From: Roseovarius sp. MMSF_3350
GTDB lineage: Bacteria > Pseudomonadota > Alphaproteobacteria > Rhodobacterales > Rhodobacteraceae
Direction of reading: 5' to 3'
NCBI RefSeq assembly: GCF_030733425.1
Contig: NZ_JASHIZ010000007.1
Coordinates: 1-64,000, forward strand
DNA: 64,000 nt
The notes under the pieces are model-generated. The model saw nothing but the letters and a program-made list of their open reading frames with translations, made no database searches and was not told where the DNA came from. Shown piece by piece: positions 46,265-55,448 of this stretch. The translations under genes were made by a program, and so were the position numbers. How positions within the stretch are numbered: position 1 is the stretch's first letter; each line of letters starts with the position of its first letter.

Positions 46265-46687
46265 TCAGGCGGTTTCGTGGAGGTCTTTCAGGGCGGCTTC
46301 GCAGAGGCCCAGCTCCAGCCATTGGCAGCCCGCACAAAGCTGCGAGAGCGCGCCGGGTGGGACGTTTGCCACGATACGTTGCTTGGCGTTGCCCCATGTC
46401 AGGCGCGTGCCCACGGTGAGGCCAAGCGCGTCGGCGTGCCGGGTGTCGAGCGCGGCGATCTTGTCTTGCGAGGTGCAGCGCGTGCCGCGCCGCTTGGGGC
46501 AGGGGACGCAGATGTCGTCGGTGGCCGCGACGACCTCGATCATCACATCATCGCCGCCGGGCGCGCGCAGGCGGTCCTCGACGATGCGGGCCATGTTGGC
46601 GGTAAACGCGTCGGAATAACCCTTGCCCTGGAACCCCAGCGAGCAGAGGAAGTGATGCGGGCGATAGCGAAGCGGCGCGTCGGACAT
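46265..46687 (-). CDS. DUF1284 domain protein, cysteine-rich
   Basis: 140 residues from ATG 46687 (MSDAPLRYRPHHFLCSLGFQ); an ATG nine bases upstream is possible. DUF1284 hallmarks: the RPHHFLCSLGFQGKGYSDAF opening and paired cysteines ICVPCPKRRGTRC and LCAGCQWLELGLC, enough to bind an iron-sulphur cluster or zinc. Function unknown. Its 3' end runs directly into the family C palindromes. Confidence 0.83.
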   Translation of the reverse strand: MSDAPLRYRPHHFLCSLGFQGKGYSDAFTANMARIVEDRLRAPGGDDVMIEVVAATDDICVPCPKRRGTRCTSQDKIAALDTRHADALGLTVGTRLTWGNAKQRIVANVPPGALSQLCAGCQWLELGLCEAALKDLHETA

Positions 46688-46726
46688 ATCGGGCATGTGC
46701 CCTGTTGGGCCGGGCGCGGTCAAGCC

Positions 46727-46990
46727 TCAGCCGCGCGGCATTTCCAGCGTCGTGGTGTTGGTGCCGCGCATGAGCACGAGCTTGCCTTCCTCGATGGCGA
46801 TGACCTTGGCGTTGCCGATGGTGGCGCCCTTGGTGACGGTCGCGATCTTGCCCGAGGCGGTGCGGATCAGCGCGCGGTCGCCATCGGGTTTGAGGAAGGT
46901 CCCGAGCAGCGCGAGGCGCCCCGAGGGAAGCGCGTTCTTGAGGGTCGCGGTCTCGAGCGTTTCGCGGGGAGTGTCGGTCTCGGATGCCAT
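46727..46990 (-). CDS. Small conserved-looking beta-rich protein, 87 residues
   Basis: ATG 46990 (MASETDTPRETLETATLKNA). After a polar N-terminus comes a compact beta domain: GRLALLGTFLKPDGDRALIRTASGKIATVTKGATIGNAKVIAIEEGKLVLMRG. The GxxxALIRTxxGxxxxVxxG pattern resembles the PilP/GspC homology-region type of small beta-barrels, and the final TTTLEMPRG the usual end, but this is resemblance only. It lies 204 bp after purF on the same strand. Confidence 0.65.
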   Translation of the reverse strand: MASETDTPRETLETATLKNALPSGRLALLGTFLKPDGDRALIRTASGKIATVTKGATIGNAKVIAIEEGKLVLMRGTNTTTLEMPRG

Positions 46991-47194
46991 TTTCTGCCTG
47001 CTTGCGTTACATGTGTGAACAGCCGGCACCTATGTGCCGCGCGAGGCAATGAAAACCCGGATTCGCGAGGATCGGCGGATTGACGCTGCGTTGCAGCATC
47101 GGGGTGGCGGCCGGCCGCTTACCTGCCCGTGCGGGCGGTCTTGTCGCAGGTTTCGGCTTGTAGATTCCGCCCGCCGAGCGACCGGCAAGACGCC

Positions 47195-48688
47195 TTACTC
47201 GGCCGCCTTGAGCGCGAAGCCTTTTTCGATCTGGTCGGAAGGTTCCACCGGGTAGTCGCCGGAGAAGCAGGCGTCGCAATATTGCGGGCAGCCGGTGTCG
47301 CGGCCCTTGGCCTCGCCCACGGCGCGGTAGAGACCGTCGAGCGAGATGAACTTGAGGCTGTCGACGGCCAGATGTTCGCGCATCTCGTCCTCGGACATGG
47401 TGGCGGCCAGCAATTTCTCGCGGTTGGGCGTGTCGACGCCGTAGAAGCAGGGCCAGGCCGTGGGGGGGGACGCGATGCGGAAATGCACCTCGGCCGCGCC
47501 GGCGTCGAGGATCATCTCCTTGATCTTGCGCGAGGTGGTGCCGCGCACGACGCTGTCGTCGACGAGGATCACGCGCTTGCCCTCGATCAGGGCACGGTTG
47601 ACGTTCAGCTTGAGCCGGACGCCCATGTTGCGGATCTGCTCGGTCGGCTCGATGAAGGTGCGGCCCATGTACTGGTTGCGGATGATGCCCATGGCGTAGG
47701 GGATGCCGCTTTCCTGGCTGAAGCCGATGGCGGCGGGGGTGCCGGAATCGGGCACCGGGCAGACGAGATCGGCCTCGACCGGGCTTTCCTTGGCCAGTTC
47801 CACGCCGATCTGGCGGCGCGTCTCGTAGACCGAGCGGCCGCCGATGATGGAATCGGGGCGCGAGAAATAGACATGTTCGAAGATGCAGAAGCGCGAGCGG
47901 CGCGGGCGGAAGGGGCGGTGGCTTTCGACGCCGTCCTCGTTGATGACGACCATTTCGCCCGGTTCGATCTCGCGCACGAAGCGGGCGCCGATGATGTCGA
48001 GCGCGCAGGTCTCGGAGCTGAGCACCCAGCCGTCGCCGACCTGGCCCAGCACCAGCGGGCGCACGCCCAGCGGGTCGCGCACGCCGATGAGCTTTTCGTC
48101 GGTCATGGCGACGATGGAAAACGCGCCCTCGACCCGGCGCAGGGCGTCTTCCATGCGTTCGGGGATGTTGCGTTGCAGCGAGCGGGCCATCAGGTGGATG
48201 ATGCACTCGGTATCGGAATTCGATTGGAAGATCGAGCCGCGCTCGATCAGTTCGCGGCGCAGGGCGTTGGCGTTGGTGATGTTGCCGTTATGGGCAATCG
48301 CAGCGCCGCCCATGGCGAACTCGCCGAAGAAGGGCTGGACGTCGCGGATCACGGGATTCTTGCCGCCGGCGGTGGAATAGCGGACATGGCCGATGGAGAG
48401 CGGGCCGGGCAGGGTTTCCATGAGGCTTTGGCGGGTGAAGTTGTCGCGCACGTAACCGAAGCGGCGGGCGGAGTTGAAGCCCTCTTCGGGGTGGTGGGAG
48501 ACGATGCCGCCGGCCTCTTGCCCGCGGTGTTGCAGGGCATGCAGGCCGAGGGCGACGAAATTGGCGGCGTCGGTGACGCCGATCACCCCGAAGACGCCGC
48601 ATTCCTCGTGCAGCTTGTCCTCGTCGCCGGTGTCGCGCACCGCGTCGAAGTCGAAAGGATGGGCAGGGGGCATATGCTTGTCGGACAA
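47195..48688 (-). CDS. purF: Amidophosphoribosyltransferase
   Basis: Commits PRPP to purine synthesis. 497 residues: a 29-residue propeptide ending before Cys30 of ECGVFGVIG, the N-terminal nucleophile; glutaminase motifs HRGQEAGGI and HNGNITN; PRPP-binding VILVDDSVVRGTTSRKI. Cysteines in GCPQYCDACFSGDYP suggest the oxygen-sensitive [4Fe-4S] type as in Bacillus. The ATG at 48688 fits. Downstream of cvpA, with one small gene between. Confidence 0.96.
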   Translation of the reverse strand: MSDKHMPPAHPFDFDAVRDTGDEDKLHEECGVFGVIGVTDAANFVALGLHALQHRGQEAGGIVSHHPEEGFNSARRFGYVRDNFTRQSLMETLPGPLSIGHVRYSTAGGKNPVIRDVQPFFGEFAMGGAAIAHNGNITNANALRRELIERGSIFQSNSDTECIIHLMARSLQRNIPERMEDALRRVEGAFSIVAMTDEKLIGVRDPLGVRPLVLGQVGDGWVLSSETCALDIIGARFVREIEPGEMVVINEDGVESHRPFRPRRSRFCIFEHVYFSRPDSIIGGRSVYETRRQIGVELAKESPVEADLVCPVPDSGTPAAIGFSQESGIPYAMGIIRNQYMGRTFIEPTEQIRNMGVRLKLNVNRALIEGKRVILVDDSVVRGTTSRKIKEMILDAGAAEVHFRIASPPTAWPCFYGVDTPNREKLLAATMSEDEMREHLAVDSLKFISLDGLYRAVGEAKGRDTGCPQYCDACFSGDYPVEPSDQIEKGFALKAAE

Positions 48689-48829
48689 GGGGCAGCTCCG
48701 AATCCGTGGACGCTTGAGCCTCTAGATAGTGGCTCGGGGCGGATATGTCACGAAACTATCATGTGAAAATTTGCGCCGTGACGTGACGTGTCGAACGGGC
48801 GACGGTTGTGCCACGCGGCGCAGGCGCGT

Positions 48830-49276
48830 TCAGTAGCGCGAGAGCACCGCGCCGGCCGCGACCAGCAAGGCGGCGACGATGCGCTGCAGCGAGACGTCGC
48901 GCGGGGCAATGCCGAAGGCGCCGAAGTGGTCGAGCGCGAGGGCGGCGACCATCTGGCCCAGGATCAGCACGGTGGTGGTGGTCAGCACGCCCAGGATCGG
49001 CACGGCCCAGAGCGCGGACCACACGTAGACGGCCCCCAGCGCGCCGCCGATCAGCAGATATTTCGGCACGAAGGGCGCGCGGGCCAGCGCCGGGCCGTCG
49101 CCGTGGACGATCGAGAGCGCCAGAAGGATGAAGAAGCCCACGCCGAAGGAGATCGTGGCCGCGGCCAGCGTGCTGTCGATGGAGCGCCCCAGGGCGGAGT
49201 TGATCGGGGCCTGCATGGCGATGAAGGAGCCGCAGACCGCGATCAGGATGGCCGCGAAGAGGGGGGCGGAGGGCAA
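48830..49276 (-). CDS. Half-size DMT-type membrane protein (DUF606/YdcZ-like)
   Basis: 148 residues, five hydrophobic segments. AVCGSFIAMQAPINSALGRS near the start, then GGALGAVYVWSALWAVPILG and TTTVLILGQMVAALALDHFG are typical of the five-helix DUF606 drug/metabolite transporter group, which works as paired copies. The only start available at full length is a TTG at 49276 without a strong ribosome binding site, ten bases after the cvpA stop, so the exact start is uncertain. It separates cvpA from purF. Confidence 0.78.
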   Translation of the reverse strand: MPSAPLFAAILIAVCGSFIAMQAPINSALGRSIDSTLAAATISFGVGFFILLALSIVHGDGPALARAPFVPKYLLIGGALGAVYVWSALWAVPILGVLTTTTVLILGQMVAALALDHFGAFGIAPRDVSLQRIVAALLVAAGAVLSRY

Positions 49277-49286
49277 ACCGCTGCGC

Positions 49287-49886
49287 CTATTGCTGTTGCG
49301 TTTCGGTGGGCTGGGGGTCGACGGGCTCGGCCGGGGCGTCGCAGGCGCTGACCAGGTCCTCGTATTTCTGGGTGATCCAGCCGAGCGCCTGTTCGGGGTT
49401 GCCGTCCTCGACCTTTGACGTGAGCTGGGAGAAGACGCGGGCCGAGCGGCTGTCGTCGATCATCTGGATGTCCTGGCTGGTCACCACTGTTTCGTAGACG
49501 AAATAGGCGATGGCCACCAGAAGGATGCCGCGGGCGACGCCGAAAAGGAAGCCGAGCCCCTGATCGATCCCGCCAAGCGCGGAGCGTTGCACCACCGACG
49601 AAAAGAGTGGCGTTATCAGAGAGGTGACGATCAGCGTGAGGGCAAAGATTGCCGCGGCGGCGGCCAGCATGGAGAGCGCGCAGGTGTCGGCGAGGAAATC
49701 GCCCACGACGGGTACTTCCTTGACCAGCGGTTCGACCTGCGGGGCGAAGAGAAACGCCAGAATGGCGGCCACGACCCAGCCGGCGATGGCCAGAAGTTCA
49801 CGCACGATGCCGCGCGAATAGGCCAGCAGTGCCGACAGCACGATGATCAGCGCGACGATACCGTCGATGATGGTGAAGCCTTCCAT
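49287..49886 (-). CDS. cvpA: CvpA family membrane protein
   Basis: 199 residues, four membrane helices: MEGFTIIDGIVALIIVLSALLAYSRGIVRELLAIAGWVVA and GLGFLFGVARGILLVAIAYF are the family landmarks. A polar C-terminal tail (about 150-199) ends in a run of Gln. In E. coli cvpA forms an operon with purF; here they are separated by one gene. The molecular role is not settled (envelope and colicin-related phenotypes in E. coli). Confidence 0.9.
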   Translation of the reverse strand: MEGFTIIDGIVALIIVLSALLAYSRGIVRELLAIAGWVVAAILAFLFAPQVEPLVKEVPVVGDFLADTCALSMLAAAAAIFALTLIVTSLITPLFSSVVQRSALGGIDQGLGFLFGVARGILLVAIAYFVYETVVTSQDIQMIDDSRSARVFSQLTSKVEDGNPEQALGWITQKYEDLVSACDAPAEPVDPQPTETQQQ

Positions 49887-49919
49887 GAGCGCGTCCTGTT
49901 TTACCTTTGGTTGGGCGCG

Positions 49920-51284
49920 CTACCCCGCGCCGAAAATCTCACCTACGAAGCTGGTCAGGTCGCCCATCCGTTTCAGAGACAGACCGCCCGTGCCGCCGGT
50001 CTTGCCACCGGCGGGAATGATTGCCGAGCAGAAACCAAGTTTTGCGGCTTCTTTCAACCTGTTTTCTGTTTGCGACACCGGGCGCAGGGCGCCGGAGAGG
50101 GAGATTTCGCCGAAAAGCACACATTCGGAGGGCAGGGCGGTGTCTTCCCGCGCACTGAGAAGCGCGGCGGCGACGGCAAGGTCGGCGGCGGGCTCGGAGA
50201 TGCGGATGCCGCCGGCGACGTTGAGATAGACATCAAGCCCGGCGAAGGGCACGGCGCAGCGCGCCTCGAGCACGGCGAGGATCATGGCGAGGCGCGCGCC
50301 GTCCCAGCCCACCACCGCGCGGCGTGGCTGCGAATGCGGCGTGGGGGCGACGAGCGCCTGCATTTCCACCAGCACGGGGCGGGTGCCTTCGATGCCGGCG
50401 AAGACGACCGAGCCGGGCGAGGGGTCGCCGCGGCCTGACAAAAAGAGCGCGGAGGGGTTGGGGACCTCTGCAAGGCCCGCGCCCGTCATCTCGAACACGC
50501 CGATCTCGTCGGCGGGGCCGAAGCGGTTCTTGACGGCACGCAGGATGCGGAACTGGTGCCCGCGTTCGCCCTCGAAATAGAGAACCGAATCGACCATGTG
50601 CTCGACCACGCGGGGGCCGGCGATCTGGCCTTCCTTGGTGACGTGGCCGACCAGGACGACCGAGCAGCCCTTGCGCTTGGCGAAGGTGACAAGCTCGTGC
50701 GCGGCGGCGCGGACCTGGGCCACGGAGCCGGGCGCGCTGTCGACATTGTCGGCCCACATGGTCTGAATCGAATCGATGATGACAAGCTGGGGCGTGTCGC
50801 GGTCGAGCGTGGTGATGATGTCGCGCAGGGCGGTGGCGGTGGCCAGTTTCACGGGCGCGTCGCCGAGGCCGAGGCGCTGGGCGCGCATCCGGACCTGGGC
50901 GCTGGCCTCTTCGCCCGAGACGTAGACGGTTTGCAGGCCAGCCTGGGCGAAGCGGGCGGCGGCTTGCAAGAGCAGCGTAGATTTCCCGATTCCGGGGTCG
51001 CCGCCCACCAGCGTGGCCGAGCCGGGGACGAGGCCGCCGCCAAGGACGCGGTCAAGCTCTGCCATCCCCGACATGGTGCGCGGCGGGGGCGCTTCGGCGG
51101 TGGACAGGTCGCTGAGCGCGATGGCGTTGCCGCGTTTCGTGCCGAGCGATTTGGAGGCCGGGCCGGCGGACAGTGGCGCCTCTTCGATAATGGTGTTCCA
51201 TTCGCCGCAGGCGTCGCAGCGGCCGGACCACTTGGAATGGACGGCGCCGCAGGCGGTGCAGGTGAAGGAGGCGGTCTTTCCCAT
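49920..51284 (-). CDS. radA: DNA repair protein RadA
   Basis: 454 residues. N-terminal zinc finger CTACGAVHSKWSGRCDACGEW, Walker A GGDPGIGKSTLLL, the RadA-specific KNRFGPADEIG and a C-terminal Lon-type S5 domain (ISEPAADLAVAAALLSAREDTAL). A branch-migration helicase in recombination. ATG 51284 (MGKTASFTC) matches the family; another ATG 12 bases upstream is possible. The gene ends 34 bp before cvpA. Confidence 0.95.
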   Translation of the reverse strand: MGKTASFTCTACGAVHSKWSGRCDACGEWNTIIEEAPLSAGPASKSLGTKRGNAIALSDLSTAEAPPPRTMSGMAELDRVLGGGLVPGSATLVGGDPGIGKSTLLLQAAARFAQAGLQTVYVSGEEASAQVRMRAQRLGLGDAPVKLATATALRDIITTLDRDTPQLVIIDSIQTMWADNVDSAPGSVAQVRAAAHELVTFAKRKGCSVVLVGHVTKEGQIAGPRVVEHMVDSVLYFEGERGHQFRILRAVKNRFGPADEIGVFEMTGAGLAEVPNPSALFLSGRGDPSPGSVVFAGIEGTRPVLVEMQALVAPTPHSQPRRAVVGWDGARLAMILAVLEARCAVPFAGLDVYLNVAGGIRISEPAADLAVAAALLSAREDTALPSECVLFGEISLSGALRPVSQTENRLKEAAKLGFCSAIIPAGGKTGGTGGLSLKRMGDLTSFVGEIFGAG

Positions 51285-51351
51285 GAGGTGGGTCATGCCC
51301 CAAGTGCGGGGCGCGGTCAAACGCTGATCCTGCGCGGGTGCGCGAGCCGCG

Positions 51352-52116
51352 CTATTCGGCGGCGCGGTTGGGCAGGCCGACCACGGTATCGTCGAGGCTT
51401 GAGACCTCCTCGTAGCCCAGTTCGGGCAGGATCGGGCGCAGGTCGTCGCGCAGACGCTCCAGCTGGCTGACCGCGACGCTTTCCTCCATCTCGACATCCA
51501 TGGCCCATTGCTTGAGCCGGACGCCGACGGCCTTGGCGTGATCGAGACGCTTGTTGAATTGCTCGATCTCCTGCTGGCGCTGCTTGAGGAAGGCGCGGGC
51601 GCGGTCGACCTTGTCGTCGGAATAGACCTCGGCCAGTTCGCGGCTGATGTAGGACATCTGCGCCGCCACCTCCATGATCTGCGGTTCCAGCGATTCCAGG
51701 TCGGGGTGTTCGCGCATGTAGGCGAGGCGCTCGCGCACGGCGTCGAATTCGGACTGGATGCGGAACATGCCGGCGCGGTCGGCGGCGTGGGCGGCGGCAT
51801 AGGCCTGCGTCACGTCATGCATGTTCATGTGAAAGCGGCGGTGCGAGTTTTCCAGTGCCATGACGCGGGCGTTGGCAGGCAGGTAGAAGCACAGCAGAAC
51901 GGCGAGGGCGGTGATGCCTATCTGGGCGATCTTCCCTGCGTTTTCATATACTTGACCGCCGAAGCTCACACGGAACTCGAGCCAGGGCAATACGCCGAAT
52001 GCGGACGATACGGTGGCAGCTGTCAAGATCAGCGCGGCCAGCGCGAAGGTTGCCACGGCAAGACGATTCAAAAAATATTGTGCAATTACGTATACCGAAC
52101 GAAGAGTCTCGGTCAT
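51352..52116 (-). CDS. Membrane protein with long coiled-coil domain
   Basis: 254 residues from ATG 52116, preceded by GGGGGAAGTG. Two membrane helices (about 20-42 and 62-80) are followed by an extended helical region with heptad character (about 90-230: FRIQSEFDAVRERLAYMREH, ARAFLKQRQQEIEQFNKRLD, VAVSQLERLRDDLRPILPEL). It ends LDDTVVGLPNRAAE. Neighbours in related genomes are sometimes labelled DNA repair protein because of radA; nothing in the sequence supports that. The role is unknown; a membrane-anchored scaffold is possible. Confidence 0.7.
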   Translation of the reverse strand: MTETLRSVYVIAQYFLNRLAVATFALAALILTAATVSSAFGVLPWLEFRVSFGGQVYENAGKIAQIGITALAVLLCFYLPANARVMALENSHRRFHMNMHDVTQAYAAAHAADRAGMFRIQSEFDAVRERLAYMREHPDLESLEPQIMEVAAQMSYISRELAEVYSDDKVDRARAFLKQRQQEIEQFNKRLDHAKAVGVRLKQWAMDVEMEESVAVSQLERLRDDLRPILPELGYEEVSSLDDTVVGLPNRAAE

Positions 52117-52238
52117 CACTTCCCCCAAAAAAGTGTTACCAACATAACATCGGCAAGTTTACGCCTGTATTAGCAATTCACCTACTGGAAATTTCCAAAC
52201 TGCGCTCGGAATAGAGTGAAACGGCGATTCTTCCGTCG

Positions 52239-52700
52239 TTAACGCCGGTCCTTCGGGATGGTTCCAGCGGGCCGCAAAGGTTTCTCGCTCAGGTGGCCGA
52301 TGACAATGGAGGCGAGAATGCAGGCGGTGAAGAGGTAGAGGCCCCAGGCGGTCTCGATCCGGCCGACGCCGATGCCCTTGGAGAGCGTGATGTAGAGGGC
52401 GATGAGAAAGATATCGGCCATGGCGAGTTTGCCGAGGATTTGCAGGGCCGGGAGGGTCTTGCGGCGCAAAAGGCCGAAATGGATGAGGGCGAGGCCGATG
52501 GTTTTCACGTAGGGCGCGAAAAGGGCGAAGAAGGTGACCATGAGGGCCAGGAACACGTCGCTGTTCCAGAGCGATTGCAGCCCGGTGATGACGGAGATTT
52601 CCGACAGGCCGAAGAGCGGCAGGAGGCCGGCGCGCATCAGGGGGGCGAACCAGGCGATGGGGAAAAGGACCAGCAAGGTCAGGTTGAGGTATTTGAGCAT
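52239..52700 (-). CDS. PqiA-like integral membrane protein
   Basis: 153 residues from ATG 52700 (MLKYLNLTLLVLFPIAWFAP), four helices. LLPLFGLSEISVITGLQSLW and ALMVTFFALFAPYVKTIGLALI plus LGKLAMADIFLIALYITLSKGIGVGRIETAWGLYLF match the paraquat-inducible protein A domain. PqiA proteins belong with PqiB/MCE lipid transport systems; here the MlaFE-type transporter lies just upstream on the same strand, which supports an envelope-lipid role. Confidence 0.8.
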   Translation of the reverse strand: MLKYLNLTLLVLFPIAWFAPLMRAGLLPLFGLSEISVITGLQSLWNSDVFLALMVTFFALFAPYVKTIGLALIHFGLLRRKTLPALQILGKLAMADIFLIALYITLSKGIGVGRIETAWGLYLFTACILASIVIGHLSEKPLRPAGTIPKDRR

Positions 52701-52765
52701 GAATGGCCTTGGGCGGGTATGACCCAGAGGTAAGGGGACGAAAGAACAGGAGCAAGCGCTGGGGG

Positions 52766-52809
52766 CGGACTCTTGAAAAGAGTCCGGGCGTTTTCTTTTC
52801 AAGAAAACG
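52766..52809. repeat. Family C tandem palindromes, copy 4
   Basis: CGGACTCTT (52766-52774) pairs with AAGAGTCCG (52778-52786) around GAA; CGTTTTCTT (52789-52797) pairs with AAGAAAACG (52801-52809) around TTC. Both stems are perfect. It lies eleven bases after the MlaF-type stop (52821). The second stem resembles the third palindrome of the 46195-46262 copy. Confidence 0.82.
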
Positions 52810-52820
52810 GTGTGGAGAGG

Positions 52821-53567
52821 TCAGCGGACCGCTTCGATCGGGCCTTCGGCGGAGCCGGTGACGAACTGTTCGAGATAGGGATCGCCGGAATTGTCCATGC
52901 CAGAGACCGGGCCGGTCCAGCGGATCTTGCCGCCGTGGAGCATCGCCACGTTGTCGGCGATGGCGCGCACCGACGTCATGTCGTGGGTGATGGTCATGGC
53001 GGTGGCGCCCATCTCCACCACGATTTCGCGGATCAGCTCGTTGATGACGCCCGACATGATCGGGTCGAGGCCGGTGGTGGGCTCGTCGAAGAAGATGATC
53101 TCGGGCTCGGCGCAGATGGCGCGGGCCAGTCCGACGCGTTTCTGCATCCCGCCCGACAGCTCGGCGGGGAACTTGTCGGCCTGCTCGGGCGTGAGGCCGA
53201 CGCGGCGGAGTTTCTCGATGGCGATCTCGCGGGCCTCGTCCCAGGGGCGTTTCAGGGAGCCGCGCAGGAGGCGGAAGGCGACGTTCTGCCAGACCGGCAG
53301 CGAATCGAAGAGCGCGCCGCCCTGGAACAGCATCCCGAAACGGGCGAGGAAGGCGTCGCGGTCGCCCTTGGTGACGTCCTGCCCGTCGAGGGTGATCAGG
53401 CCGCTATCGGGCTGGATCAGGCCCAGCACGCATTTCAGGGCCACGGATTTGCCGGTGCCTGAGCCGCCGATGATGACCATCGAGGTGCCCTTGGGAATCG
53501 TCAGGTTCACGCCGCGCAGGACGTGGTTGGCGCCGAAGGCCTTATGGACGTCCGAAAGCTCGATCAT
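52821..53567 (-). CDS. ABC transporter ATP-binding protein, MlaF-like
   Basis: 248 residues: Walker A GGSGTGKSVALK, Q-loop, signature LSGGMQKRVGLARA, Walker B IIFFDEPTTGLDP and the switch His in ITHDM. The MVIIGGSGTGKS spacing and the DEPTTGLDPIMSGVINELI stretch are typical of the phospholipid-transport (Mla/Ttg2A) subfamily. Overlaps the permease gene by four bases. No adjacent MCE-domain (MlaD) gene is visible. Confidence 0.9.
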   Translation of the reverse strand: MIELSDVHKAFGANHVLRGVNLTIPKGTSMVIIGGSGTGKSVALKCVLGLIQPDSGLITLDGQDVTKGDRDAFLARFGMLFQGGALFDSLPVWQNVAFRLLRGSLKRPWDEAREIAIEKLRRVGLTPEQADKFPAELSGGMQKRVGLARAICAEPEIIFFDEPTTGLDPIMSGVINELIREIVVEMGATAMTITHDMTSVRAIADNVAMLHGGKIRWTGPVSGMDNSGDPYLEQFVTGSAEGPIEAVR

Positions 53568-54349
53568 ACCGAGAAGAACACCCCCGTCAGCAGGAAGTTG
53601 GCGGCGAGGATCAGGATGGCGGCGGCCTGGACCGAGCCCTTGGTGGCGCGGCCGACGCCCTGTGCGCCGCGGCCCGAGTTCATGCCGTAATAGCAGCCCA
53701 TCACGGCGGCGATGACGCCGAAGACCGCGCCCTTGACGAGGCTCGAGATGATGTCGAGCGGTTCCAGAAAGTCGACGGTGTTCTGGATGTAGGTGGCGGC
53801 GTTGAAGCCGAGGTTCTGCACGCCCACGGTGTAGCCGCCCAGGATGCCGATGATGTCGCCCACGCCCACCAGCAGCGGCACGGTGATAAGGGCGGCCAGC
53901 ACGCGGGGCGCGACGAGGTATTTCATCGGGTGGGTAGAGAGGGTGACGAGCGCGTCGATCTGCTCTGTCACCTTCATGGTGGCGATTTCGGCGGCGATCG
54001 AGGACGTGACGCGGGCGGCGATCATCAGGCCCACCAATACGGGGCCCAGTTCGCGCACCATGCCGATGGCGACGATCTGAGGCACCACGGCCTCGGCGTT
54101 GAAGCGCGCGCCGCCAGAGTAGATCTGCAAGGCCAGCGCGCCGCCGGTGAAGATGGCCGTGAGGCCCACCACGGGCAGGGAGAGCCAGCCCACCTGCATC
54201 AGCGCGTTGAACACCTCGCGCGGGTAGAAGGGCGGGCGCAGGATGTGGCTGAAGGTCGAGAGGGCGAAGAGCGTGATCCGCCCCAGCATCGCCAGCGCCG
54301 CCAGCGTCTTGCGCCCGAGCGCGGCGAGGGGCGACAGGATCAGGGTCAT
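53564..54349 (-). CDS. ABC transporter permease, MlaE-like
   Basis: 261 residues from ATG 54349, with the MlaE family motifs: [72 protein letters not shown] and [17 protein letters not shown]. It pairs with the ATPase that follows to move glycerophospholipids between membranes. ATGA overlaps at both ends (alr upstream, mlaF-like downstream) place it in a tightly coupled alr-mlaE-mlaF unit. Confidence 0.92.
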   Translation of the reverse strand: MTLILSPLAALGRKTLAALAMLGRITLFALSTFSHILRPPFYPREVFNALMQVGWLSLPVVGLTAIFTGGALALQIYSGGARFNAEAVVPQIVAIGMVRELGPVLVGLMIAARVTSSIAAEIATMKVTEQIDALVTLSTHPMKYLVAPRVLAALITVPLLVGVGDIIGILGGYTVGVQNLGFNAATYIQNTVDFLEPLDIISSLVKGAVFGVIAAVMGCYYGMNSGRGAQGVGRATKGSVQAAAILILAANFLLTGVFFSV

Positions 54350-55386
54350 CCGCCGATATAGAGCCGGTCGTAGCGCGCGCCCATCGCCGTCAGGATCTCG
54401 TAGCCGATGGTGCCGGCGTTGTCGGCGAGGTCGTCGACGGTCTGTTCCGCGCCCAGGATGCGCAGCCACTTGGGGTCAAAGCCGAGATCCGTGATGTCGA
54501 CCGAGATCGAATCCATCGAGATGCGGCCCGCCACCGGGCAGGGCGTGTCGTCGGCGTAAAGCACGGTCTTGGGGGCCATGATGCGGTGAATGCCGTCGCC
54601 ATAGCCCGAGGACACGGTGGCGATGCGGGTTTCGCGCGTGGCCGTGAAGGTGTTGCCATAGCCCACGGTCTCGCCCAGTTCCAGGTGGCGGGTCTGGATC
54701 ACGGGCAGGTCGAGCGTGACCACGGGGCGGGCATCGGCAAAGGGCAGGCCGCCGTAGAGCCCGATGCCGGGGCGGCACATATCGAAATGATACTCGGGGC
54801 CCATCAGGATGCCGCCCGTGGCGCCAAGGCAGCGGGGGATGCCGGTGCCGTCGGTCATGTCGCGGAATGCGGCAAGCTGTTGCGCGTTCATCGGGTGGTC
54901 GGGGTCGTCGGAGCAGGCCAGATGCGAGATCAGCAGCACCGGGTTGGCGGACAGTACCGTGTCGCGCACGGCGGCCCATTCGGCGGGTTCCATCCCCAGC
55001 CGGTTCATGCCGCTGTCGAGCTGGATGCCGAAGGGGTGACCGGGCAGCGCCTCGAGATGGCGGATCAGCTGGTCGGTGGTGTTCAGCATGGGCGTGAGGC
55101 CGAGATCCGAGATCATGTCGGTGTCGCCGGCCATGTGACCGGAAAAGACATGGATGTCGGGCGCAGGCCCCACCGCCTGGCGCAGGGCGACGCCCTCTTT
55201 CGGGACGGCGACGAAGAAGGTGCGGCAACCTGCGCGGGCCAGCGCGCGGGCGACACGGTCCATGCCGAGGCCATAGCCATCGGCCTTGACCACGGCGGCG
55301 GTCTCGACCTCCGTCTGCGCGTCGAGCGCGCGCCAGTTGCCTGTCAGTGCGTCGAGGTCGATTGTTAGCTTGCCGGTACTACTCAT
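54346..55386 (-). CDS. alr: Alanine racemase
   Basis: Makes D-alanine for peptidoglycan. 346 residues: the PLP lysine is Lys34 in [11 protein letters not shown], the glycine-rich phosphate region is around GYGNTF, and the second catalytic Tyr lies in the C-terminal domain ([11 protein letters not shown] is the substrate-side loop). Family signature near the end: [15 protein letters not shown]. Overlaps mlaE-like by ATGA. Confidence 0.94.
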   Translation of the reverse strand: MSSTGKLTIDLDALTGNWRALDAQTEVETAAVVKADGYGLGMDRVARALARAGCRTFFVAVPKEGVALRQAVGPAPDIHVFSGHMAGDTDMISDLGLTPMLNTTDQLIRHLEALPGHPFGIQLDSGMNRLGMEPAEWAAVRDTVLSANPVLLISHLACSDDPDHPMNAQQLAAFRDMTDGTGIPRCLGATGGILMGPEYHFDMCRPGIGLYGGLPFADARPVVTLDLPVIQTRHLELGETVGYGNTFTATRETRIATVSSGYGDGIHRIMAPKTVLYADDTPCPVAGRISMDSISVDITDLGFDPKWLRILGAEQTVDDLADNAGTIGYEILTAMGARYDRLYIGG

Positions 55387-55448
55387 GAGGCCGTGGTTTT
55401 GACCGGATGTTGCGGTGGGTCAAGAGGAAACGCGGGCCGGGCGCGGGT

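Noticed and set aside
46991..47194. Terminator for purF at the hairpin CGGCAC/GTGCCG (47024-47039) or the palindrome GCGGCCGGCCGC
   Set aside because: No T-tract follows on the minus strand and stems are short; the evidence is too weak to list.
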